From: Eulemur rufifrons
Lineage: Eukaryota; Chordata; Mammalia; Primates; Lemuridae
Assembly: GCF_041146395.1 (NCBI RefSeq)
Contig: NC_091002.1
Location: 8,302,501 to 8,366,500 of the forward strand
DNA: 64,000 nucleotides
Reading direction: 5' to 3'
Program-made: the position numbers and the translations under genes
Shown here: positions 56,501 through 64,000 of the stretch, in pieces
Position numbering within the stretch: position 1 is the stretch's first letter
Layout: every line of letters starts with the position of its first letter
Notes under the pieces: generated by a model
What the model was told of the DNA's origin: nothing
The model's input: the letters and a program-made list of their open reading frames with translations, nothing else
Databases searched by the model: none

Positions 56501-58985
56501 GCCACGGCCCGGCCTGTGCAAGATCTGCAGAAAAGGCCGGAGGCAGCCCAGCAGCCCCTGCCCCATTCCCGGAGCCTGGGTCAGGTGCCATAGCGGGGGT
56601 CCTGCACTCCATGAACATCTTGTCTCGTCTGCTCGGCCTCCCACCCACGCAGGGCACTGTGGCCTCCCCAGCCAGCTGCAGTCAGTCATCAGCCGGCCTG
56701 AGCCTGGGCCCTGGGGCCTTCCAGAAGGAGGCTGCACTTGTCCCCACCGCCAGGAAGGCCAGCAACATGCCACTTATAGCATGCATTGGTTATAATTTCC
56801 TCAATGACACGTCTCGGGCCAGAGGCCTGAGGGAAGGGCAGTGAGGGTCAGGTCTGGGGTCAGGGGGCCCTGGGCCAAAGCTCAGCTAGGCACTTAGCAG
56901 CCTGTGAGCCTGGCTGCCCTCCCGGGGGTGGGTGCCCCGGGGCAGCTGACACCAGGGGGCTCACGGCAAGTGTTCAAGGAGTGAACCTGTCATTCACTCA
57001 CTCCCCCCATTTGGTGAGCACAGCCTGCCCAGCAGGGCCAGAGATGGGGAGGGGCAGTGACACCCAGGGCCACGGGCTTGGATGGGACACGGCACAGCCC
57101 AGTGAGCAGGGAGTGTCCAAAGGCAGGGAGAGGGAGGCCCTTCGGACCGCTCACTGCCCCTGCCTGCCAGCCTGGGCCCTGCCCTCTGACCCAATCCGGA
57201 CGGTGGGCTGGGGTCAGAGCCCCCTCATCCCAGCTGTCTGCCTGCCGCCCTCCACACCCAGGCCGAGGGACTAGGGAAGGTGGGTGGAAGGACCGCTTTG
57301 ACCTTGAGGAAGACCGTGTTGTTTACTTCCCTTTGGGGGGACTTGGGAAGAGCCCCCAGGATTCAATGTGACAGAACGGACAGTGGCCAGCTCGCAGAGA
57401 GCAGTGTCCTCTGGCAGCCCAGAAGCCCCCATGACACCGGGAGGCTGGGGGAGGACAGGGGACAGGGCAGGCTCTGCTGGGAGAGCAAAGGAGGCTGTGC
57501 CCATCTGCAGGGAGCACTGCGGCCTCCACCAGCTGCAACGCGGCTTCCCTGCTGACCCCTCCCTGCGTTCACCCTTCATGTGGCCACTCGTGCACGGCGC
57601 GCGCACTCACTCACTCATTCATTCACTCACTCATTCACTCACTCACTCATTCACTCACTCATTCACTCACTCACTCACTCACTCATTCACTCACTCATTC
57701 ACTCACTCACTCATTCATGCATACACTCACTCATTCACTCACTGAGCCACTCACTCATACATTCACTCACTCACTGAGCCACTCACTCATTCACTCATTC
57801 ATTCACTCACTCACTCATTCACTCACTCATTCACTCACTCATTCACTCACTCACTCATACACTCACTGACTGACTGAGCCACTCGCTCATCACTCACTCA
57901 TTCACTCACTCACTCACTCATTCACTCACTCACTCATACATTCACTCACTGACTGAGCCACTCACTCATTCACTCACTCATTCACTCACTCACTCATACA
58001 TTCACTCACTCGCTCACTCACTGAGCCACTCACTCATTCACTCACTCATTCATACACTCACTCACTCATTCACTCACTTATCCACTCACTCATACACTCA
58101 CTCATTCACTCACTTACTGAGCCACTCACTCATTTACTCACTCATACACTCACTCACTCATGCATACACTCATGCATACACTCACTCATTCACTCACTCA
58201 CTCACTCACTCACTCATACACTCACTCACTCACTGAGCCACTCATTCACTCACTCACACACTCACACTCACTCACACATTCACTCACACACTCACTCATC
58301 CCTCTCCTCGCCCATTCTGCCCCAGCCACAATGGCCTTGCTGCTTTGGCACCAAGCAGCCCCCTGCCGGGCATCCACCCGTTTGCTTCCTGGGTGTCTGC
58401 TCCAGGCTTAGCATGTGAGGCCCCTTAAGCCCCCGGCTCCCAGGAACTCAGCACCCACTCGCCCAGCCCACTGCACCCCTGTGCTTTCCACATAGCAGTG
58501 GCACCTTCCCACCTCCCCAGTCTGGTTCTTTGTGCTTTAGCACATGGCCCCGCTGGGATACAAACACACAGCAGGTGCCTGATACAACCGGTGGGATGCA
58601 TAAGTGAAGAACCACAGCCGCTGCCCGTGCGCACCCACTCGGCGCCCACAGCTCTGGAGGTGCGGGCTCATGTGCTACTTCCCCAGAGGAGATCAAAGTC
58701 AGGCAGCCAACCTTCCCCAAGGGCACCGGGCAACCAGGAGAGGACAGCGAGGTTGGCCCAACCCCAGGCCCACTCTGGGTCCCATGCCCCAGGCTGCTAG
58801 AGTGGAGTCGAGTCTGGGCCCAGCAGATGGAGGGGGCGCTGGAGGACACTGGGGAGCAGGAGGGGCTGGAGGGGTCTCCACGCACCTCAGGAAGAGCTCT
58901 ATGTGGACCACGGCCGGCGCAATCTTCTCCACCACGTCGGCGATGAAGTTGAACTTGTACCGCGGGCTGGTCAGCTGGTGGAGAC
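41346..58985 (-). CDS. HTRA3: HTRA3 serine protease (HtrA family), exons 2-10, 5' end outside window
   Basis: HTRA3 is a secreted trypsin-like serine protease of the HtrA family that acts on extracellular matrix proteins and is described as an inhibitor of TGF-beta signalling. The coding exons seen here join as 58985-58886, 54608-54386, 52393-52199, 51451-51419, 49857-49743, 43710-43662, 42927-42832 and 41511-41346, all with GT donors and AG acceptors and in matching phase. The joined 324 residues begin near [13 protein letters not shown], carry the protease domain with TNAHVV (His), KSDIA (Asp) and GNSGGPL (Ser), and end in one PDZ domain. Adding about 129 residues for the unseen exon 1 puts the triad at 191/227/305 and the length at 453, as in human HTRA3. 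[14 protein letters not shown] separates it from HTRA1, which has VASGSGFIVSEDG. Exon 1 (signal peptide, IGFBP and Kazal-like modules) must lie beyond base 64000. Family comparison is from memory. Confidence 0.97.
41970..42160 (+). repeat. MIR SINE in HTRA3 intron 9
   Basis: CAGCTGCATGACCTGGAAGA, CTCAATCTCCCCACCTGTAA and CTGCAGTGAGGATTAACAGA in MIR order. Confidence 0.75.
42420..42560 (-). repeat. MIR SINE relic, reverse, in HTRA3 intron 9
   Basis: CTTCATCTCATTTGACCTTC and TTTTACAGATGAGGAAACTG, the central part of a reverse MIR. Confidence 0.7.
42832..42927 (-). CDS. HTRA3: HTRA3 exon 9, PDZ domain
   Basis: This 96-base exon encodes 31 residues, [18 protein letters not shown] to VPDSPSQ, between split Ser and Arg codons. 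[19 protein letters not shown] is the central PDZ strand and loop. The acceptor is TTTCCAG/C and the donor CAG AG/GTAGGC. Confidence 0.96.
42928..43661 (-). other. HTRA3: HTRA3 intron 8
   Basis: A 734-base intron with a degenerate GGACAGA/GGATG simple repeat at about 43130-43290 and nothing else recognisable. Confidence 0.9.
43130..43290. repeat. Degenerate GGACAGA/GGATG simple repeat
   Basis: Purine-rich, with AAGGACAGACGGATGGACAG and related units; lies in HTRA3 intron 8. Confidence 0.7.
43662..43710 (-). CDS. HTRA3: HTRA3 exon 8, linker to PDZ domain
   Basis: This 49-base exon completes a split Asp codon and encodes [15 protein letters not shown], the start of the PDZ domain, where RFIGIRM forms its first strand. 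The coding-strand acceptor is TTTCCAG/AC and the donor CCT AG/GTGGGT; the last two bases join exon 9 to make Ser. Confidence 0.96.
44217..46440 (+). mobile_element. L1 LINE fragment in HTRA3 intron, antisense to the gene
   Basis: About 2.2 kb from the middle and C-terminal part of L1 ORF2, degenerate. The longest surviving frame (44718-45095) reads [20 protein letters not shown] and [20 protein letters not shown], the segment leading into the reverse-transcriptase domain. Later pieces (about 45480-45880) match the RT core and downstream region. Multiple frame breaks; inactive. Confidence 0.9.
47905..48527 (-). CDS. HTRA3: Candidate alternative terminal exon 7 (short HTRA3 isoform) with 3' UTR
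   Basis: Inference. On the minus strand an excellent acceptor (CCCTCTTTCTTCTCCAG, ending at 48528) is followed, in the phase left by exon 6, by codons completing Val, then Pro-Leu-Met and TGA (48514-48516). A minus-strand AATAAA lies at 47923-47928, giving a UTR of about 590 bases free of obvious transposons. Human HTRA3 has an alternative exon in this intron that ends the protein after the protease domain with seven private residues (APSLAVH). Here the tail would be VPLM and the isoform about 354 residues. The private tail does not clearly match the human one, so the exact exon is uncertain; the poly(A) end is approximate. Confidence 0.35.
47923..47928 (-). promoter_or_regulatory. Candidate poly(A) signal AATAAA of short HTRA3 isoform
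   Basis: Minus-strand AATAAA inside the exon 6-8 intron, about 590 bases after the candidate exon 7 stop. A plus-strand AATAAA lies 55 bases away at 47862-47867, so the signals face each other. The short AT-rich patch stands out in GC-rich surroundings. Confidence 0.4.
49126..49622. repeat. (GGAT)n/(TGGA)n tetranucleotide array in HTRA3 intron
   Basis: About 500 bases of GGAT-type repeat, purest at 49317-49350 and 49380-49620, more diverged toward 49126. It lies 121 bases past exon 6 on the coding strand side, so it is within the intron after the protease domain. Confidence 0.9.
49743..49857 (-). CDS. HTRA3: HTRA3 exon 6, end of protease domain
   Basis: The 115-base exon encodes 38 residues, [12 protein letters not shown] to EFQDKHIK, plus the first base of the next codon. 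[16 protein letters not shown] is the last strand of the protease domain. The acceptor is CTCAG/GAT and the donor AAA G/GTAAAG. Its last full codon corresponds to residue 350, the point where human long and short HTRA3 diverge. The codon before ATCAAA is CAC (His), where I recall Gln in human. Confidence 0.97.
49858..51418 (-). other. HTRA3: HTRA3 intron 5
   Basis: A 1.56 kb GC-rich intron. A 283-codon minus-strand open frame (49928-50779) lies in it but shows no recognisable domain and is judged a chance frame. Confidence 0.9.
51419..51451 (-). CDS. HTRA3: HTRA3 exon 5, catalytic Ser microexon
   Basis: This 33-base exon encodes [11 protein letters not shown], the active-site serine motif, with the Ser codon at 51440-51442. 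The coding-strand acceptor is TTGCAG/TAT and the donor CTG/GTAAGT, a near-consensus site. A short phase-0 exon holding only the GNSGGPL motif is a known feature of vertebrate HTRA1/3/4 genes. Confidence 0.96.
51452..52198 (-). other. HTRA3: HTRA3 intron 4
   Basis: A 747-base intron. Apart from a short MIR-like stretch near 51590 nothing was recognised in it. Confidence 0.9.
52199..52393 (-). CDS. HTRA3: HTRA3 exon 4, protease core
   Basis: The 195-base, phase-0 exon encodes 65 residues from [19 protein letters not shown] to [14 protein letters not shown]. It includes the conserved [18 protein letters not shown] segment of the second beta-barrel and the MDYIQTDA strand just before the catalytic serine loop. 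The acceptor reads CCCCTAG/AAA and the donor AAC/GTGAGT. Confidence 0.97.
52394..54385 (-). other. HTRA3: HTRA3 intron 3
   Basis: About 2.0 kb of mostly low-copy sequence with a MIR relic near 53805-53990. No coding signal beyond the flanking exons. Confidence 0.9.
53805..53990 (+). repeat. MIR SINE relic in HTRA3 intron 3
   Basis: CTTGGGTGCGTTCCCTAACC, GAGCCTCAGTTTCCGCATCT and a GAACTGTATGCC end follow MIR order. Confidence 0.6.
54386..54608 (-). CDS. HTRA3: HTRA3 exon 3, catalytic His and Asp
   Basis: This 223-base exon carries 74 codons after completing a split Arg. It contains [19 protein letters not shown], where the catalytic His codon is at 54521-54523, and [13 protein letters not shown], where the catalytic Asp codon is at 54413-54415. 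The coding-strand acceptor is CTGCAG/A and the donor AAA/GTGAGT. It is the most strongly HTRA3-specific exon, with [18 protein letters not shown]. Confidence 0.97.
54700..55010 (+). repeat. Two adjacent MIR SINE relics in HTRA3 intron 2
   Basis: First copy: TTTGAATCCCGGCTCTGCTA and CAAGCCACTTAAGCCTGG. Second copy from about 54870: GGGATTCCAATCACAACCGC, GAGCCTCAGTCTCCCCACTG. Same orientation. Confidence 0.7.
55193..55249. repeat. CCACC-rich minisatellite in HTRA3 intron 2
   Basis: Repeats of CCCTCCA followed by two copies of CACCCCCACCTCCACCCT; one strand is almost pure pyrimidine plus A. Confidence 0.85.
55800..56229 (+). mobile_element. MLT1-type MaLR LTR in HTRA3 intron 2
   Basis: From GTCCCCTACAAAGATATGTT through CACTATCTTTGCAGGTGTAA and AGACAGAGGCACAAGGTGAA to TGAGAGAATGAATTTCTGCT and TTACAACGGCCCTGGGAA. 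This is MLT1 LTR order, antisense to HTRA3. Confidence 0.85.
57600..58295. repeat. (CACT)n/(CATT)n tetranucleotide array in HTRA3 intron 2
   Basis: About 700 bases of CACT and CATT units. The marker CTGAGCCACTCACTCAT or close variants recurs near 57743, 57774, 57875, 57953, 58020, 58117 and 58233, showing higher-order blocks of about 70-115 bases. The open frame with SLTHS repeats is a product of the array, not a protein. Confidence 0.92.
58886..58985 (-). CDS. HTRA3: HTRA3 exon 2
   Basis: This 100-base exon encodes the start of the protease module, [11 protein letters not shown] through AVVHIELFL, the [10 protein letters not shown] strand conserved in animal HtrA proteases. The acceptor reads TGCAG/GT on the coding strand, so exon 1 must end with one base of a split Gly codon. 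The donor is AG/GTGCGT, leaving two bases of an Arg codon that exon 3 completes. A second AG five bases upstream (GCCAG/TGCAG) is less likely because it would add five bases and break the phase. Confidence 0.95.
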
Positions 58986-61948
58986 CTGCACTGGCAGGAA
59001 GAACCAGGTGGGTCAGCGGGGCCCAGACACTGCCGGCTCCAGAAGCCATGCTCCGAGGGAGGGAGGGGGAAGCTCCACCTGAGACCCCTGCCTGGGTTCA
59101 GAGTCCCTGGGGTCCCCCCCCCACAGCAGTGAGGCAACGCCCAGCCTAGGGAACCCACACGGTGAGCAGAGGCGTCCACATTCCACGCTTCCTCACCCCA
59201 CCCCACCGCCAGCCCTGCCAGGAGGCTCAGAGAGGTCTCATGTTTTAGCCACACCCTTGCAGGAGAGACCGTCCCCTTTCCTCACAGGCAGGCCTCTCTG
59301 AACCCTGGGGTGTCCCTTCTGAACTGACCTGGGCTGGTCGCAGTGTGCCCCATCCTGGGCCTATAGTGCTGCCAATTTCTGAGTCCACAGGGCCCCACAT
59401 CCGCGTCTAACTTGGCCACACCCCACTCCAACTTGCCAGGCAGTTCATGAGCTTCCCTGGAACCTTCATGGGCTCAGATTTCTGCTGCCGTCAGCAGTGG
59501 GGCTGTGGCGGCCAGGACCACAGGCCTGAGGCGTGTGGGTGGCATGAGGCCCGCAGCCCCTTGTGCCGAGCCCTCCCGGGCTCCCACCATCTGGAACCCA
59601 TGCTGCTCAGCATCGCTTGGGCTCCTGGGCTGCTTTACAGCTGTGTGGCCCCAGGCAAATCACTTACCCTCTCTGGGTCGGACTCATCTGAAACAGGGGA
59701 CTAAAGCTGCCCCCGTCCGGGGCGTGGGAACTGGGTGTGGGCGTGACTGCACCCGCCCATGGGAGCAGAGCCCCGGCCCCTAGAGTCCAGCCCTGCACCG
59801 ACAGTTCTCTTGAAGACCGCGGGGGCAGGGCCGCGTCAGGATCTAGCGGAAATCTGGTTTCGCAGATTCACAGAGGCACGGAGGTAACAGGCTGCACGCA
59901 GCCGTGAGCGCGGGGCCCAGGCCCACAATGTGCTCTGTGAGCATTTGTGAGGCAAATGCAGTCCCCACATACAGCCCACGGTGGCAGCCAGGCAAGGACC
60001 TTGGCCTCCACTTTAAAGGTGGGGAAACTGAGGCTCACTAAGACAAATCCTCTGGCCCCAGGCACAGCCAGCTGAGAAGCAGGACCTGCATGCGGCTGCG
60101 GGGCTCCTTCCTTAGGTGCTCCCACCTCCACCCTGTGGCTCCCACAAGGTGGCCACGATTAGCCCTTAAGCCTGAACTGGGGCCCCCCACAGCTGGCTCA
60201 AGTGCTGTTGGGGGGTAAGGCAGGGCCACCTCTCCTCAGCTCCTGAGACGTCTGCCTCTCACCAGCCCGTGGACACCTCGCACACAGGCTCCCGCCCGCT
60301 GTGGTCAGCCTGAATCAAAGGCTGCCTGTCCAGGGTGGCCAGGGCCTGGCTGGGGGACGCTGCCAGTGTGAGGCTCCTCGGTGTGGCAGCCCCATGCCCA
60401 GGAACCCTCCTCCCAAGTCTCAGGTTCAGAGGTCACATTAACAACCCCCCGGGGCAGGGTCCACCCCATGTCCAGGGCTCTCCGTGCATAGGTTTATTTC
60501 CACACAGATTGCTGACCCTCCCCAAACTGCGCAGACGGTGGCTGGCTCAGGGAGGGGAAACTGCCTGTGCAGCCCCAGGGGCTGAGCCCAGGCCCGCCCA
60601 CTCCGCTCACAGCCGCTGGGAACTCAGGGTCGTCTTCTAGCCCCGCCACTCAAGCAGAGAAAAGGGAAGCCAGCCACAGAACCTTCTGCCCCCTCGAGGT
60701 TTGGCTTTCCCACCAGAGGTTCCCAGACTGACAATCTGCATGACCCAGGGGACCCCAGAGGAACTCCCAGGCCCACGCCCTCCCCCCTCCAGCAGGGGAG
60801 GACCCAGTGGGGTCAGCTGCTCCTCTGTGTTGCACAGAGCTCCCCATGCTGTGCAGGGGGAGAGGTGACTGGACACCAGCAGCCCCAGGTCAGGCCAGTG
60901 TCACCTCTCCCTGCTGTGAGACCCCTATCAGGCCACCTGTCCTCAAGCCTCTACTTGTCACCCACCTCCCTCTCTGTGCCTATTCCTGCGTCTCCCTGCC
61001 AAGATGCTCCCGCTGGTCCCTGGCTTGGCCGAAATCCACGTCCCCTAGGGAGCCCCCCAGCAGCCTTCTCCCAGTCGGACCAAGCTGTCCCTGCCCAGGG
61101 CTCCAACACGACGCTCACCCGCAGCGCTCACTCCACGTGGAGTTTATTCAAGCCACGTGTGCAGGTGCCTTCCGTGTGCCCACCAGGCCAGCCGCTGGAG
61201 ACAAGTGGTCCAGCTGGGGCTGGGGGGCAGGCAAGTGACCAGGGTGGGACAGAGAGGAAGCCCAGGGGGGAGGTAGGGGGTCTGGAGGTGCCTCTGCTCC
61301 AGGTCTGGAAGAGTCCACCAGGCAGGGGAACAGCACACGGGAACCACAGCTGAGCCCGAGTCGGCCGTGATGGCAACTGCAGATACGTTGATTTGGCAGA
61401 CTGGGGACCGGGCCTGGTGTGAACACACCAAAGGGGGAGGAAAGCATCTCCCCTCCCCACAGAAGTGATTAGAACCGGCTGGACCACCGGTGCCTTCACC
61501 CTGGACCTCAGAGAATCTAGCACCAGGGGCCAGAATGCTCTCCGGGCACCGTCCCATCCAGCCCACTGGTCGACCTGGCCCGGGTCTCCCCACGGTGGGC
61601 GGCAGAGCCGACCCTGGCCCCTCGGGCACGAGCTCTGCCTCGCAGCCCGGGGAGCTGGGGGCTCAGCAGCCTCCCTGGGACAATTTTCTTCCCAGCGTGG
61701 TCTCTCCAGAGGTCACTTAAAATAGGTGACACTCGATTTTATGTGTGATGATTTTTTTTTAAAAAACTACCATAAAATATTCATAAGTAAAAGCCTGACA
61801 GGAAAACACATCAAAACACTACTGCATGGTGCTCACTGGGGGCAGGGGTAAAGTGACAGTGACTTTTTCTCTTTTTTCATGGACTTGTCAAATTTTCTAG
61901 CATAGGTAAGTTATATACAGTAAATCTGAAAAAAAAAAAAGAGAAATA

Positions 61949-62285
<337 letters not shown>

Positions 62286-62309
62286 GAGAAATAAAACAGG
62301 GAAGAAAAG

Positions 62310-62450
62310 CCGGCCTGGGGGAGGGGCCGCGGGGACGGCCGGGAGGTCAGCGCGAGGCGGCAGAACCTCGAGCGGAGCCCGCGCGGCTCACTTGGCTGCC
62401 CAGGCCGCCCCGAGACAGAGACGCGCCTGCTTCACCGCACACCCGGCAGA
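62310..62450. promoter_or_regulatory. CpG-dense patch in HTRA3 intron 1
   Basis: About 140 bases with some 16 or more CpG dinucleotides (GGGGCCGCGGGGACGGCCGG, AGCGCGAGGCGGC, CCTCGAGCGGAGCCCGCGCG), in contrast to the CpG-poor flanks. It starts just after the Alu at 61949-62285. It could be an enhancer or an alternative promoter, but no TATA or initiator is obvious; function is inference. Confidence 0.35.
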
Positions 62451-63744
62451 AGCAGCACAGGGGGAGGCAGCCTCCGAGACTTTCGGAAGGAAGGGAAGGA
62501 GGAAGTTCAAGGATGCTCTGCTGACTCTACCTGACTCAGCACACAGTAGGTTTGCAGACACCCCCGGCAAGAAAGAGCATCGTTCAGCCTGTTAACCAAG
62601 TCTCCAAGCAGCCCCACGAATGCAAGCGGCCCATTTTACAGCCCAGGAAACTGAGGCTCGGAGGCGAAGATCACTCATGGGGGAGGCAGGCTGTCACCAC
62701 CCCAGGTCAGCTGGACTTCGGGGTTGGAGTGACCCCGGGGCCTGGGACACCCCGGCAGGCCCTGTCCCTTTAAATCAGCCTGTGGGGGGGCCAGGCCAGT
62801 GTCCCTTGCGCTCCTCCCCACTCAGATGAGTCACCCATGAGTCAGGGGAGGGCAGACGCACTTCCCACTGCCTCTTTCCACATGAAAACCCTGGGCCCCC
62901 ATGGCTGGGAAGCAGACTCTGTTTGTTTGGGGTTTTTTGACAACCCCCGCCCCCACCCGTCCTCGTCCTCGAGCCAAAGCTCTGAAGTCAACAGTCTCAA
63001 CCAGATTCAGCTGTGAACTTTTTTCCCCACCTTTTAAAATAAACTGTCCTCTAAAGGCCCTGGGAGTCTCAGTCAGGGGGAACCTGACACAGCAGCGAAG
63101 GCCAGGTGTCTGGTGGCACCTTCTGGGAGAGGAAGGGGCAGAGCCAGCACAGAGGAAGACTGGGAGAAAGGCCAGCAGGGAGAGAAGCCGAGTTCTGGGG
63201 CTCCACCTCCCACATTCCTGCCCAACAGGGCTTCCAGAAATGCTGAAGGACAGTGGCAGACCCCGAAGGAGGACTACACAGGGCTACCTTGTATCACTGC
63301 ACAGATTGTTCACTGCATGACTCTAGGACCATTATTGACAAAGATCACAACGTGATCAGCTTCCCCTGGCATTGTGCAGTGTACAACCTGCCCAACTGTA
63401 TGCATTAGTCCCTCCAGCAGATAATGGGCAGAGCCAGGCCTAAGACCCAGTTCTGTTCCTCTAACACTAAGATCACTGCCCCTTCTTTTATTGCTCCTGC
63501 TATCAGCAGACCCCTCGGCTGCCCAGTGGTCAGCTGTGAGCTAGGGATGGAGGAGCCATCAGTGGGTGACCACAAGGTCCCAGGCTTTGCCAATCTGTTT
63601 GTAATGCTGACCACAGTCTGCAGACCAGATGGCAGCCTCGTAGCAGGGTACTCAAGGACTAGGCTGTCCTGGTCCCATTGACATCTGCAGCCGCGTGTAC
63701 TCTCCCCTCTGCACCCCCGCTCTGGTTCCCTAAGCACACATGTG

Positions 63745-63990
63745 CCTAAATGTCACTGAGCCTTTGCACATGCAGTTCCTCTTCCAGGAATGCACTTCCC
63801 ATCATCCCTCAAGGCCCAGGCCAACAGCACCTCCTCTGGGGAGCCCGCCCTGACTTTGCAGGCTCGGTGACCTATCTCTCCCTCCCAATGCTTGTCCCTC
63901 TGTACCATCCCCAGGGCCCAGCACCCTTGAGCTGGGGCTGGCCTGGCCCACAGCAGGGGAGCGAGAGAGTGAATGACGAAGGAGGGAACG
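63745..63990 (-). repeat. L2 LINE 3' relic, antisense, in HTRA3 intron 1
   Basis: GAGCCTTTGCACATGCAGTT, CTTCCAGGAATGCACTTCCC, GCACCTCCTCTGGGGAGCCC and GGAGCGAGAGAGTGAATGAC are in the order of a reverse L2 3' end. Confidence 0.75.
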
Positions 63991-64000
63991 AATGTTCTCC

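Larger units (their letters stand above)
54609..58885 (-). other. HTRA3: HTRA3 intron 2
   Basis: A 4.3 kb intron with two MIR relics (54700-55010), a CCACC-rich minisatellite (55193-55249), an MLT1 LTR (55800-56229) and a 0.7 kb CACT/ATTC tetranucleotide array (57600-58295). No additional exon was recognised. Confidence 0.9.

Noticed and set aside
57600..58295. CRISPR-like array
   Set aside because: Units are 4 bases without unique spacers; this is a eukaryotic microsatellite.
57368..58411. Open frames with SLTHSFTHS repeats
   Set aside because: Translation of a CACT/CATT tetranucleotide array inside HTRA3 intron 2.
41346..58985. Gene being HTRA1 or HTRA4 rather than HTRA3
   Set aside because: Exon 3 and exon 4 residues ([38 protein letters not shown]) and the residue count fit HTRA3; HTRA1 has different residues at these places as I recall them.

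Overview
The window is primate genomic DNA, most likely from a strepsirrhine (lemur-like) species. Spliced exons with GT/AG boundaries, dense interspersed repeats (Alu, L1, L2, MIR, MaLR LTRs, a Tigger MITE) and microsatellites show a mammal. Three full-length Alu elements (16839, 32410, 61949) carry the A/T-rich linker with ATATATATAG-type sequence and the GAGCAAGAGCGAGAC motif that I associate with strepsirrhine Alus rather than with human AluJ/S/Y.

The only protein-coding gene I can support is HTRA3, on the minus strand. It encodes a secreted HtrA-family serine protease with a PDZ domain. Exons 2-6 and 8-10 can be placed to the base (58985 down to 41346). All splice sites are canonical and every phase agrees across the junctions. 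Together they encode 324 residues, which is exactly what remains of the 453-residue human long form if exon 1 encodes about 129. The catalytic His, Asp and Ser then fall at residues 191, 227 and 305. Exon 1 (IGFBP and Kazal-like modules) lies beyond base 64000. A 3' UTR with an ATTAAA poly(A) signal runs to about 40415. In the intron between exons 6 and 8, a strong acceptor followed by four codons and a stop (48527) and an AATAAA about 590 bases further on make a candidate for the alternative last exon that gives the short, PDZ-less HTRA3 isoform.

Layout: 1-40400 has no gene I can recognise. It holds old transposon relics, a degenerate interstitial telomere-like array (18212), a 24-base G run (27922), a 0.7 kb TGA/TGG trinucleotide-type array (28947-29622) and low-copy sequence. 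From human synteny (HTRA3 between SH3TC1 and ACOX3 on 4p16.1) this is probably the HTRA3-ACOX3 intergenic interval. 40415-64000 is HTRA3. Its introns contain an L1 remnant (44217-46440), a GGAT array (49126-49622), a 0.7 kb CACT/ATTC array with higher-order structure (57600-58295), a lemur-type Alu (61949) and a small CpG-dense patch (62310-62450).

I found no previously undescribed multi-gene system. The long open frames in the window are explained by GC-rich sequence, simple repeats or transposon remains.
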